A DNA stretch of 26,905 nucleotides from CAYUVF01 sp964448045 (GTDB lineage: Bacteria; Bacteroidota; Rhodothermia; Rhodothermales; Salinibacteraceae), in assembly GCA_964448045.1 (NCBI GenBank), contig CAYUVF010000058.1:1-26905 (forward strand), in the 5' to 3' direction. This document shows positions 14,083-23,800 of this stretch, one piece after another. The position numbers were made by a program, and so were the translations under genes. Under the pieces are notes generated by a model, which saw nothing but the letters and a program-made list of their open reading frames with translations, ran no database searches and was not told the origin of the DNA. The number at the start of each line of letters is the position of its first letter. Within the stretch, counting starts at the first letter, position 1.

Positions 14083-15393
14083 TCAACGGGGGGCGCGGCC
14101 GAACGCTGGTTTGACTGTGAGAATCACCTCGACGCCCTCGACGCTACGCGCCACCTCAAACCGCGCCGAGAGGCCGCTCCCGCTCAACAGATGGAACCCG
14201 CCGCCAAACGTCGTCCGGAAGTCGCGCGCGTCCACCTCATCGAGCGCACCGAAGACCTGCCCGGTATCGACGAAGAAAACGGCGTCCATCCGGCCCCAAA
14301 CGGGGTAGCGATATTCCGCCGAAAAGAGCAGCGACCCTGTATCCCGAAAGCGGTCGCTGAGGAACCCGCGCAGCGTCTGCTGGCCCCCAAGACGCGGTAG
14401 CTGGAAAAACGGCACCGACTCCCCTCCGAGGAGCGGCTCCACCTGTTCGAGGCGCCCCCGCAGGGCCAGACGACGCGTTTTCGGGAAGACCAGTACGGGT
14501 ACAAACTGCTGGACCGCCGCCATATAGCGCCCGTAGCGGAAGTGGTCTCCATTCAGATCGTGCGTGTAGTCCAGACGGAGCAGTACCTTGGTGCCGGCAT
14601 AGGCTCGCTGCTGGCCCCGGGTGAAATCGAACGCGAGTTCCACACGGGGGGTCAACAGATCTGTGGGTTCCAGCCCAGGGCGCCCGTCCAACAGTCCTCC
14701 CTCGGGTCCCGTTTTCGGGCTCGCATCCACGTGCTCGTACAGCACATCCAGCGCTCCGTTAAACGGGGATCCGGGCTCATACTGGACTCGCGTCATCACG
14801 TCGATCTGACGCCGAGAAAAAAGCGCACGATCGTCGGTCCGGTCCCCGCCGATGCCTCCGAAGTAAAACCGATCTTCCGGTTCGGAAAAGTAGTTCGTTT
14901 CGAAGAAGAAGCGCGTAGCTGGCCCGAACAAGCGCGGACGTTCGTACCGAAACTCAATCTCGAAGAAATCGCGGGCCCCGTACAGCGCTTCGATTCGCGC
15001 TTTTTGATCGGTCCCAAACAGCTTATTATCATACAGCGCCAGCCCACCGGCCACCCCCACGGGCCCGCCCAACTCGATGAGCGGCAACACACCACGCTGC
15101 TGCGGCTCCGGCCGGAACAGCTGGGGAAAGTTGCGCTCCAAATACTTCACCGTCCACCCGATGGGGCGCGTGGCTCCATGGAGAACATACGCTGGTGTCG
15201 CCAACATGTGATACGCCACGCTACGATCACTCTCGTAGGGCTCGACCGCAGCCGGTTGTTGACTTGCCGTCGTGTCTGCGGACTGCAGCGGCTGAGCGGC
15301 TTTCGCTGATGCAGCCACCGGCAGGCTGCAAACGATTAGTAGCGACAGAACCGAAGCGCAGGCGAAACGGGAGTGTCGTGGCAACATGTTCAT
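14083..15393 (-). CDS. Omp85/D15-type outer-membrane beta-barrel protein
   Basis: The 436-residue protein has a cleavable signal peptide (about 1-30, ending near VAASAKA) and a C-terminal barrel of the bacterial surface antigen (D15) type. Evidence is alternating strands such as GGLALYDNKLFG, FEIEFRYERPRLFG and LLFSAEYRYPVWGRMDAVFFVDTGQVFG, together with the Omp85 loop-6 motif LRGF (341-344). The N-terminal 100 residues are too short for the usual POTRA array, so this is a barrel-only member like the patatin-associated or TamA-derived forms rather than BamA itself. It is the first gene of the leftward six-gene unit. Related barrels are found near or fused to metallophosphoesterases in other Bacteroidota (from memory), which fits the present neighbours. 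The role could be surface display or translocation of one of the downstream lipoproteins. The function is inferred. Confidence 0.85.
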   Translation of the reverse strand: MNMLPRHSRFACASVLSLLIVCSLPVAASAKAAQPLQSADTTASQQPAAVEPYESDRSVAYHMLATPAYVLHGATRPIGWTVKYLERNFPQLFRPEPQQRGVLPLIELGGPVGVAGGLALYDNKLFGTDQKARIEALYGARDFFEIEFRYERPRLFGPATRFFFETNYFSEPEDRFYFGGIGGDRTDDRALFSRRQIDVMTRVQYEPGSPFNGALDVLYEHVDASPKTGPEGGLLDGRPGLEPTDLLTPRVELAFDFTRGQQRAYAGTKVLLRLDYTHDLNGDHFRYGRYMAAVQQFVPVLVFPKTRRLALRGRLEQVEPLLGGESVPFFQLPRLGGQQTLRGFLSDRFRDTGSLLFSAEYRYPVWGRMDAVFFVDTGQVFGALDEVDARDFRTTFGGGFHLLSGSGLSARFEVARSVEGVEVILTVKPAFGRAPR

Positions 15394-15674
15394 GCGCGGG
15401 GGCTGGCTTGATTCGCAGTCGTGACTCTGTCCGCTCCCCCGGTGGAGCGTTACATCCGTAGTATCAGGAATCTTCAGGCGTATGAACGACCGCTGTGCGC
15501 CTCAGTTCAACCCTCTGCCAGCTTCCTCCTTCATGACCTGGCACCCAAGAGACCGTCTATGAAGATTTCCGTGGGCTGCGACTTCGCCGGCTCCAGACGC
15601 CAAAACGGCTGTGTCTCGCCTCCACGTTCACTTCGCAGACAGTCTCTAAGATTCTCATCTATCCACCACTTCAA
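15394..15674. other. Divergent spacer with 5'-leader hairpin
   Basis: This 281-bp gap separates the leftward operon from the small rightward gene and should contain both promoters. A 6-bp stem hairpin (CGCTCC at 15432-15437 with GGAGCG at 15444-15449) lies about 40-55 bp upstream of the barrel gene start and may be in its leader. No convincing -35/-10 pair is visible in either direction. Short open frames here have no coding character. Confidence 0.4.
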
Positions 15675-16022
15675 ATGCCTGACATCGGAAATCCCGGCGC
15701 ATTTTTGAATCGACTGGTCGATGAGCAGTGGGAGACCGCGGCCCGCCATGCGTGGCGGCAGTATCAGTCGCGTGGCCGCGGCGCCGTCGTCTTTTCGCTC
15801 CGCTCCCCCGGCACTGACGAGCGCGAGCCGCTGCGCTACCTCACCTTTTCCGGCGATGCTGACGATATCGCCCAGAGCTCCATGGCGATGCTCCACCGGC
15901 TCGTTCAGAACTACGATCCTCACGACGAGGTCGTGGTCGCCGCTGTCCTCCCCGACGATCGGACCGTGTTCGACGTCTACGCCCATACCCCGACGCCGGC
16001 TGAGCTCTCGTCCTCTGCCTGA
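15675..16022 (+). CDS. Small conserved-looking protein of unknown function
   Basis: The 115-residue soluble acidic protein has no signal peptide or membrane segment. It contains a likely alpha/beta fold: FLNRLVDEQWETAARHAWRQ is an amphipathic helix, followed by strands AVVFSLRS and LRYLTF, a second helix (DIAQSSMAMLHRLVQNY) and final strands EVVVAAVLPD and VFDVYAH. I do not recognise the family. I prefer it to the overlapping 175-codon minus-strand frame because the plus frame has alternating secondary structure and a balanced composition, starts after a plausible leader and stops just before a terminator. The minus frame is Arg/Gly-rich like other antisense shadows here. Its neighbours on both sides point the other way, so it is probably expressed alone. 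Confidence 0.65.
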   Translation: MPDIGNPGAFLNRLVDEQWETAARHAWRQYQSRGRGAVVFSLRSPGTDEREPLRYLTFSGDADDIAQSSMAMLHRLVQNYDPHDEVVVAAVLPDDRTVFDVYAHTPTPAELSSSA

Positions 16023-16037
16023 CCTCCTCCTCAATCC

Positions 16038-16073
16038 AAAAAGCGCCCCTCCCGTCAAGCGGAAGAGGCGCTT
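16038..16073 (-). terminator. Rho-independent terminator of the 515-residue secreted-protein gene
   Basis: AAGCGCC (16041-16047) pairs with GGCGCTT (16067-16073), and an imperfect inner stem extends it. On the minus strand the stem is followed by TTTTT (the A run at 16038-16042), as required of an intrinsic terminator for the gene that stops at 16103. On the plus strand there is no T run, so it would serve the small upstream gene less well. Confidence 0.65.
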
Positions 16074-16102
16074 CGGCCATCAAGCTCTACCTCAGGATCC
16101 TC

Positions 16103-17650
16103 TCACTCGATATGGGTAATCTGGCGCGCTTCGGAAAAGGTTTCCCCCTGGATCCGATAAATATAGACCCCGCTCGGCAGCCCGCCCCCGTCAATGGTGA
16201 ACGAGCGCTTATCACCCGGATGCATCGTTCCGCGATAGAGGTCCCGCACCCGCTGGCCGAGTACGTTGTAGAGCGCAACGGAAACGTCCTGCGTCTTCTT
16301 TACCCGAAGCCCCACCGTAGCCGATTCGTGAAACGGATTGGGATAAGCGGCATCCATTTCAAATCGTCCGTCGATTGAGACAAGCACTTCTACCGCCTGG
16401 CTATACGACGTCGACCCGTCGAAGTCGACCTGCTTCAGCCGAAATACGTGCTTGCCTGCGGACAAGCCGTTGACTTGATAGTCGTAAGCCTGGGGGCGCG
16501 AGGTGGTACCCGCGCCTTCGACGAATCCTAATCGCTGGAATGCTCCTTCGACGTTCCGCTGCACCTCGAAACCGCTGTTGTTCGTCTCGGACGCGGTGGC
16601 CCAGCGAAGCGTCACATCGCCACCTTTTACGACGGCATCAAAACGCGTTAACTCGACGGGGAGTGCACTGCCATCGGGAGACTGTCCGGGCGAGTAGAGC
16701 ACACCAGAAGCAGCAAGCGTGTGCTTCTTGAACGGGTCGATGAACTGGGGATCGCGTGTGAGGGATTGATTGTCTTCCGCGTCGTTGCTGGTTCCCTCCC
16801 CCCCGTAAGTCATGGCATCCACCCGATTTCCATCCGCATCGGCCAAGACGACGGTCCCATCATCGTTGTCCAAGTTTAGACTCGTAGTTGTGAACACCTG
16901 CCCAGGAATTCCCGTGGGCGTCCCACCTCCGAAGATAGTCGCTGCCTCGCCTGGACTGAGCGTGGTTCCGGGCGGAAAGGGGAACTCCACTACGCCATTC
17001 ACCGACACAGTGAAGTCGCTCACGTCGACAACATCGCCAGCGCTGTTGACGATTTCTACAAACTCGTCGTCATCGGAACTGGTGGTGCCGTCTCCATTGG
17101 CATCGCCACAATCATCCGGCTTCCCGAAATCGCCACATGCCGATGCAGTGGCCGGATCGGCATGCACTTCGGTAATGACCAGCAGATTATCTACGGAAAC
17201 GTTGCCATCGGTGGCTGAGGAACTCGGCTCCCCTTCGTTAAATCGGAAGTTGGCAAATTCGAGAGCGGTTGACCCACTGCTTAAGACATCGGCTTGCAGA
17301 ACAACCAGATTTCCTGGTCCCCCTTCAAGTGGCGCCGTAGCAATACCTTCAACCACGAACTCATTGGTGCCTCCCCCATTAGGCTGGATCGTCCAACCAT
17401 CCGTCAGATCGCCGCTTGTGACATCTGTAATATCAATTACTGATCCGTCGTACTGGATGGCAATCTCGAATGCCGTGATCTGGTCACTGGAAGACACAGC
17501 TTCGTCCAGTTTCACGGGGATCGTCAGCGAGCTTCCTGAGGACAATCCGGTCAGATCCGGTAGGGACACCGGTATATCCTGCGCGTGGACGGGCCCGATT
17601 CCCAGAACCGAGCAGAGCAAGAGAACGACGCCATAGCGAAGCAACTTCAT
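16103..17650 (-). CDS. Secreted protein: cohesin-like, lamin-tail-like and T9SS C-terminal domains
   Basis: The 515-residue protein is exported (signal peptide about 1-23, ending VHAQ). Residues about 25-153 form a cohesin-like beta-sandwich that closely matches one in the 2681-residue neighbour (FANFRFNEGEP here, FANMQFNEGEP there). Residues about 154-305 look like a lamin-tail domain (LLVITEVHADP, DDDEFVEIVNSAG, FTVSVNGVVEFPFPPGTTLSPGE) with an Asp/Asn-rich, possibly calcium-binding insert (CGDANGDGTTSSDDDE). Residues about 330-425 are the Ig-like segment PVELTRFDA...WATASETNNSGFEVQR common ahead of Bacteroidota sorting tails. Residues about 435-515 are a type A T9SS sorting domain (AAYPNPF, LYNVLGQRV, LPSGVYIYRI). 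The mature protein should be surface-attached or released by the Por system. Its role is probably adhesive or structural; no catalytic motif is seen. Confidence 0.88.
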   Translation of the reverse strand: MKLLRYGVVLLLCSVLGIGPVHAQDIPVSLPDLTGLSSGSSLTIPVKLDEAVSSSDQITAFEIAIQYDGSVIDITDVTSGDLTDGWTIQPNGGGTNEFVVEGIATAPLEGGPGNLVVLQADVLSSGSTALEFANFRFNEGEPSSSATDGNVSVDNLLVITEVHADPATASACGDFGKPDDCGDANGDGTTSSDDDEFVEIVNSAGDVVDVSDFTVSVNGVVEFPFPPGTTLSPGEAATIFGGGTPTGIPGQVFTTTSLNLDNDDGTVVLADADGNRVDAMTYGGEGTSNDAEDNQSLTRDPQFIDPFKKHTLAASGVLYSPGQSPDGSALPVELTRFDAVVKGGDVTLRWATASETNNSGFEVQRNVEGAFQRLGFVEGAGTTSRPQAYDYQVNGLSAGKHVFRLKQVDFDGSTSYSQAVEVLVSIDGRFEMDAAYPNPFHESATVGLRVKKTQDVSVALYNVLGQRVRDLYRGTMHPGDKRSFTIDGGGLPSGVYIYRIQGETFSEARQITHIE

Positions 17651-17686
17651 AGCATTTGAGCAAATAATTGAGTGGTAATCAGGGAT

Positions 17687-17718
17687 GATAGGCTATCAAA
17701 CCCGCCTATCACGGGCGT
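17687..17718. promoter_or_regulatory. Overlapping inverted repeats upstream of the 515-residue protein gene
   Basis: GATAG-G-CTATC (17687-17697) is a palindrome with a 1-bp centre, and CGCC-TATCACG-GGCG (17704-17718) is a second inverted repeat next to it. Together they sit 37-68 bp upstream of the start at 17650, where an operator or a leader hairpin would be expected. No clear promoter hexamers are seen, and the function is unknown. Confidence 0.35.
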
Positions 17719-17763
17719 TCAGTCAAACGCTTGGTCTCTCTGCCCCATTTCCCAACAACACAC

Positions 17764-17796
17764 GGAGGGTCTGGAGCCTGCGGCCCCAAACCCTCC
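17764..17796 (-). terminator. Probable terminator of the giant secreted-protein gene
   Basis: GGAGGGT (17764-17770) pairs with ACCCTCC (17790-17796), and the stem can be extended by a few weaker pairs. It lies 30 bp beyond the stop at 17826. On the minus strand it is followed by GTGTGTTGTT, which is T-rich but not a clean T run, so termination may be partial. Confidence 0.45.
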
Positions 17797-17825
17797 ATGC
17801 TGTTGCGGAGACCCAACGAGCATGA

Positions 17826-20800
17826 CTATTTAACCAGCGTCATGCGACCGGTATCGACCTGTGTCTCGCCTTCCATCTCGGCGACGACACGATAAAGATA
17901 CATGCCCGAAGACAGTCTACTGGCATCGAGCTGCACCGTCCGGTCTTTACCGGCTTGCATGGTGGTAACCGGCGTGCGCATGACCTGACGACCCAGGACG
18001 TCATACACCTCGACATGGACCTTCGCCGTCTTGGGCAGATCGAGCGCGACTTCCGTGGCCTGGCCGAACGGATTCGGATAGTTGCCATGGAGGGCAAACT
18101 TATCTGGAATCGTCGTTACAGCCGCGGCGGTCATGGTCTGCGGGCTGGCTTCGTTGATCGTCGCCTGGCCTGCGACCGTGACATCGGCATCCTCGTTCTC
18201 CCAGCGTAGCTGGACGGTGGCCACTTTCTTCGCGCCTTCAAGCGGCGTATTCCCCGCCATGGCGATCTTGAAGGTACCATCGTCGGCAACGTGGTGGGCC
18301 ATCTGCCAGTCATCCGGCAGCTCGGCCGTCACGCTTTCGACGCTGACCATCGACGGATCGATGGACGAGGTCAACTGGATGGAGCGGACGGCGCCCGAGG
18401 CATCTTCCAGCATGAGCGGTAGCCGGGTTACCGGCTTGTCGCTCTTGGCCGAGGTCGGCGCATCGGACGGAGCGCCCCAGGCCAGCACGCCGGAAGCAGG
18501 CTGTGCCATGTTGGAGCCGCTGGCCTGCTTGGCCGCCGTCGCCGCCTGATCCGCTTCGCAGTCCTCCACGCCGGGGAAGCAGTCAATCAGCCCCGTCGAG
18601 AACTGCAGGATCTTCGACGCATCGAAGGCAGACAACTCGTCATTGCCAGTCACATCGCCAGCCTCGAAGGCCGCCTCATTCTGGGTGAGGTCGATGATGC
18701 CCACCGAGTGCTGCAGCGCTCGTGATGCATCGAAGGCCGACACCTCAAGATTCAGCGTGATGTCGCCCCACAGGGGCACGACCTCAACGGTGGCATCCGT
18801 CGTCGATGCCGGCGGCTCGCCCTCATTGAACTGCATGTTGGCGAACACCAGATCAGTCGACCCGATGGCTTCTTTGGCCTTCATGTTCAGGATAATGAGG
18901 TCGCCCCCCCCCTCGATGGTGAAGAGGTCCGGGCTGTTTCCGGAATCATCCGCAGCAGCCACTTGCACCGCACCATCGCTGATATTTGTGGCGAGGGTCA
19001 GGCCATCGCTCAACGTGCCTTCCGTGGTCACGCCGGTCGCTTCGAGCAAGTCCCCATCGAAGTTCAGCGTGAACTCGTAGGATTCGACGGCCAGATCGTT
19101 GAGGCTCTGGACGTCGATGGGCACACTGAACTCTTCGTTCGGATGGATCACATCGTCGTCTCCCACGATGGGCTCAGGCGTAACATTCAACGACTCGATC
19201 ACGTCAATCGTGAACGGAATCGTCTTCGTCGGGGTGACCGGGTCGTTTGTCGTGAACGTGTAGTCCACCTGATACGTACCGGCCGGCAAACCTGTCGCAT
19301 TGAGCGAGTAGGTGATGTCCTGCGCCCCACCAGGCTCGACCGTTCCTTCCGTCGGTTCAACCGCGAGGAATTCGATGGGCTGCTTGACGACGACATCATC
19401 GACGGCCCATCCACTGGCCCAGACGCCGGCATCATCGGCATGGAAGCCGATCCGAACGTCGCTCTCGCCAGCATAGGCGCTCAGGTCAACTGAGCGGCGG
19501 ACCCATTCATCGGCCGGGTCGAGTTGCTGTACGACCTCGAAGGTCTGCCCGCCATCGGTGCTGACCTCAACAAAGGCCAACTGGCTGAAGGCGCCGTTGT
19601 AAAACGAGTCGAACTCCAGCGTTGCAGACGAGACATCCGAGAAGTCAAGCGAGCGCGTGATGATGTAGTCCTCGGCGCTATCGCAGTTGCACTCATCATC
19701 GTTGCTGGCCGTGTAGATGGTATTGGCCGGAATATCGAAGAAGAAACTTCCAAGATCATCTCCGATCTCCCATCCATCCGCACCAGCGTTCTGGGTCCGA
19801 TCCCATCCTTCGGGCAGTGCACCTTCCTCGAAGTCCTCCTCAAGGAGGGTGATTTCGAAGATGGCGTTCGGCTCAGGCAGCGGGAAGTCGACGACCTCTT
19901 CGGAGATCGAAAACTCCAAGGGATTGCCGCCCGTGTTACTGAGCGAAAGCGTGCGTTCGTACTGCTGACCCGGATAGGCCTGCACCTCGAATGCTTCGGG
20001 GTCGAACGACGCCACCGGCGCTTCGATGCCGGTGCCAGAAAGCTCAACCGTCGAGGGCGAGTTCGGGGCGTTGCTCTCGATGGAGAGTGTGCCCGTGTAG
20101 TCCTGCACGGCCGTCGGAGCGAAGCTTACCGTCAGCGTACGGGAGGCGCCCGGTTCGAGGCTGAAAGGGGCCTCGGCATCGACGGCAAACCCTTCCGGCA
20201 CGGAGAGGCTCGATACGTCGAGGACGTCCCGGCCGGTGTTCGTGAGGACGGCTTCCTGGCGGGCGGTGTCATTCACGAAGGTATCCGGATACTCGAGGTT
20301 GTCGGGATTAACCGACGCCATCGGATCCGCAACGACTTCGAGCGTGAACGGCACCGCGTCTTCCGGATTCCCCGGCACATCGGCGATGACCGCCAACTCG
20401 GCATTGTAAGTACCCGCAATCAGTCCAGACGCGTCCACTTCGACATCGATAGTAACGCTACCTCCTGGCGCCAGCGTTCCGGCCAGAAGATCGTTCTCGA
20501 TAAACAGGAATCCGGCCGAAGGAATCGCCATGAAGCCGAGCTCATCGCCCTGGAAGGGCCCCACCAGCTCACTATCTCCGGTCTCCGGATCCACGCTGCG
20601 CAAGCCACCGACTCCCCCGCCCTGATACCAGGCCATGTAGAGCTGGCCGGTGTCGGGGTCATAGTCCATGCCTTGCGCGAAGAACGCATCCACGCCGGTC
20701 GAGCCGATCAGGCTGGCCTGACCGGTCTGTGGGTCGATGCTGAAGAGCTTGTCCGGCGCTGTCGAGAGGTCAATCCCGTGGCCGTAGATGTTGCCGTCGG

Positions 20801-23800
20801 TGTCCACCGCAATAGCAATCATCGTCTCCCCTTCGGGCGCGTTGAACGGCCCAATGAGAGTGGCCTCGCCGGTCTCGGGATTGATCGTGTACAGATTCGT
20901 ACCCGTACTGGCGTAGACGGTGCCGTCCGTCGGATCGGTGGCCATTTCAGTCCACGTCTCTTCACTCGAACTGGGTGTTGTAGTACCCACCTGGGTTGCA
21001 TCGCCGGTTTCTGCATCCACGGCGAGGAAGGCCCGGCTCGCGTTGTCGATCGCGTAGAAGGTGTCCTCATCACCCAAGAGAAAGTCTCCAGCGAAGAGCG
21101 CATCTTCAGGAAGCGGGCCAAAGCCCTGGAGCGAACTCGGCTCGCCCAGATCGAAGGAGACAAACTGCCCCTCGAACGCGCCATTGAAGCTGACGCTCGG
21201 GCCGTATCCGCTCACCCCGACGGGCGCAAACGGCCCCATCAGGTCGAGCATCTTATCAGGCGACTTGAGCTCAGCGCTCTTGTAGTCTGCCTTCAGCATG
21301 TTGGCGCGCTTGCGCGGCGCTTGCTGCTGCTGGCGGGCGTGCTGCTGCAGTGCCTGATCAATCCGAGTCAGAGCTTCCTTGTCGAGGGTGCCGCCCATTT
21401 GCGGTGCTTCACCGGACGCGCCCCGCGACTCGATCGAGAAGGACTGCTCACTATCGGTCGTGTTTTCGATCGTGACCGACCGGGTTTCGACCTCGTCCTC
21501 GTCTTCATTGACGTCGATCGTCACGTCGTGCGACTCGGGCGAGAGTGCGAACGGATAGGGAGCACTCGTCACCTCGAGGGTCGTCGGAACGAGTAGCGGT
21601 GAATTCGCTGGGTCGTTGCTGGTGAGCGCGACGTCGCCGACATAGGTATCGACGTCGAGACCCGTGGCATCGAAGGTCACTGTAAGGTCCTGGCTTTCAC
21701 CTGGCGCAACGGTACCCGAAGCCGGGTTCACGGTCACGAAGGTAGCTCCGCCATCTGCGCGGAGGAGCCAGTTGCCGGGGAATCCGATGTCGTCCAGCAG
21801 CGCCGGAGCCACATCGTTATTGCCCAGATTCTCAACGTCGAAGCCGCCCGGGCTCGTATTCCCGATTACCCAGGAAGCCTGCTGCGACCCGCTGCTCTCA
21901 TCGATCGGTGCAGGGAACTGGCCGGCTTGCTGGTTCTGATAGAGTGCCGCGATGAAGAAGGTGCCTTCGACGCTCGTGGGCGCGATCGACTCGGGGATGA
22001 AGGTATCCGTATGCGGATTCTGGACGGTCGTTTCCACCGTCGTCAGCAGTTCGGCATCGGTCGGATCCCCATCGTCGTTGGGATCTTCGTAGACGAGATA
22101 GGTCACTGGCGTCCCTTCCGGAAGCCCGCTCCCTTCACTCCATCCGAAGGCCGACGAAATCTCGGTGACGGCACCGGCTCCTTCGACGACTTCGAAGGCG
22201 TTAAGCCACATGACGTCGCCGCCATTGGTGAGCCCGATGGAGTTTTCACTCGTTCCATCGTCCAGCTGATAAATCGCATCTTCTGGCGCGAAGGAAGTCG
22301 ACTGCGATTGGCCGGAAGGCGTGGCGGATCCAAAGGCGGAGGCATCGCCATTACCCGTCGGTTGGGACGGCGCTACCACTTCAGAGCGATCCAGCGACGA
22401 TCCATCTGGCGCGTTGCTCGGTTCGAACGCCGCGTCAAAGTTGAGGTCGCTCCCGCCCGAGTTGCTGACGGTAAGCGTCTGCTCCGCCGTGCCGCCGATG
22501 ACCAGCTCTTCTGTAAGTTCGGTGGGATCCACGGCAATCACCGGCGCCGGTACCCCTTCGCCGGTCACTTCGACCGTCGCTTCAGGCGTATCCGGATCAT
22601 CGCTGGCCACGGTAATCGTCCCATTGCTGGGCCCCACGCCATCCGGCGTGAAGGTGACATCAATGGTCCGGCTGCCGTTAAACGGAACCGTAAAGGGCCC
22701 GCTGTCGCTCACGGTGTAATCGGCGTTGTCCGACGAGATGCTCGACACCTCCAGCGGACCGCCGCCCTCGTTGATGATGGTGAACGACTGCGTGACCGAG
22801 CCGCCCTCCAGCACCTCACCAAAGTCCAGATTATCGGGATCCAGTACAATGGCTGGCGGTCCGGATGCGACGTTCAGCGTAGCCGGGATGGTGTTGCTCA
22901 ACGCATTCGGATCGTTGCTGGTCAGCGCCAGATCCTTCTCGTACGTGCCCGGCTCGATGCCGTCGGAATCGAACGTGACGCTCACGTCTTGGCTCTGGCC
23001 GCTATCGAGAAAGCCAGAGGCCGGATCGACATCGGCAAGGAAGTCGGGGGTGGCGGCAATCTCGATGGCCAATTCGTTCTCCACGTAGGCCGCGTCGAAG
23101 ACGACCTGCAGCCCATCCGAGCCGTCGGCGTTCTCGATGCCAATCGTGTGGCTATTCGGCAGCGACGCATCATCGGTCATATCCAGGTACTGCAGCTTGA
23201 TCGACCCATCAGCATTCAGGATCGCCTGGAAGGTGCTGGCTTCGCCGTTGCCATCGGGGAAGTGCGGTACGGCGTCGTACTGAATGATGAAGCGGTTATT
23301 GGTTGCATCATGGTAGTAATAAACGGCACCACCGCCGCCCCCGCTATTTCCGGGATCGAGATCGTCCCAGTAGAGCGCAATCAGGTCGTTGGGATCGTTC
23401 GGGTCGGGCACCTGGTCGTTGCTCAGGTCGGTATCATCACCGCCAAAGGTGAGATAGCCATTTGACGAGATCGAAATCTCGGTCTTGGTTTCGCCGTAGA
23501 ACTCGAACTCAAACGGCAGCGCGATCGTCTGGCCGTCGTCATCGCCGAGCGTCACTTCGGTTCCGTCGCCCGAGATGTCAATCCAGTCGAAGGTAGGCCC
23601 GCCCGGCTCGTTGCTGTCGATCCATTCGTAGCCGAACTCGTCGGGGCCGCCAGCGCCCAGAATGATGGGATGCCCGATGCCGCCCAGATCGTCTTCGCCT
23701 TTGGCGTGCTCGGTATCCACGTCGATACGCGAAACATCATTCGTTTCGATGCCCGGCTGCTGCAACAAGTTTTGCGCGGCAAAGCCCGGGAACCGGAACT

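Noticed and set aside
15531..16058. 175-codon minus-strand frame opposite the small plus-strand gene
   Set aside because: It has an Arg/Gly-rich composition like other shadows here. The plus frame has a better protein-like pattern, though this call is less certain than the others.
19524..21596. 690-codon plus-strand open frame (and a 512-codon one at 21927-23465)
   Set aside because: Both are antisense to the giant secreted-protein gene. They are rich in Arg/Gly/His with no domain signature.
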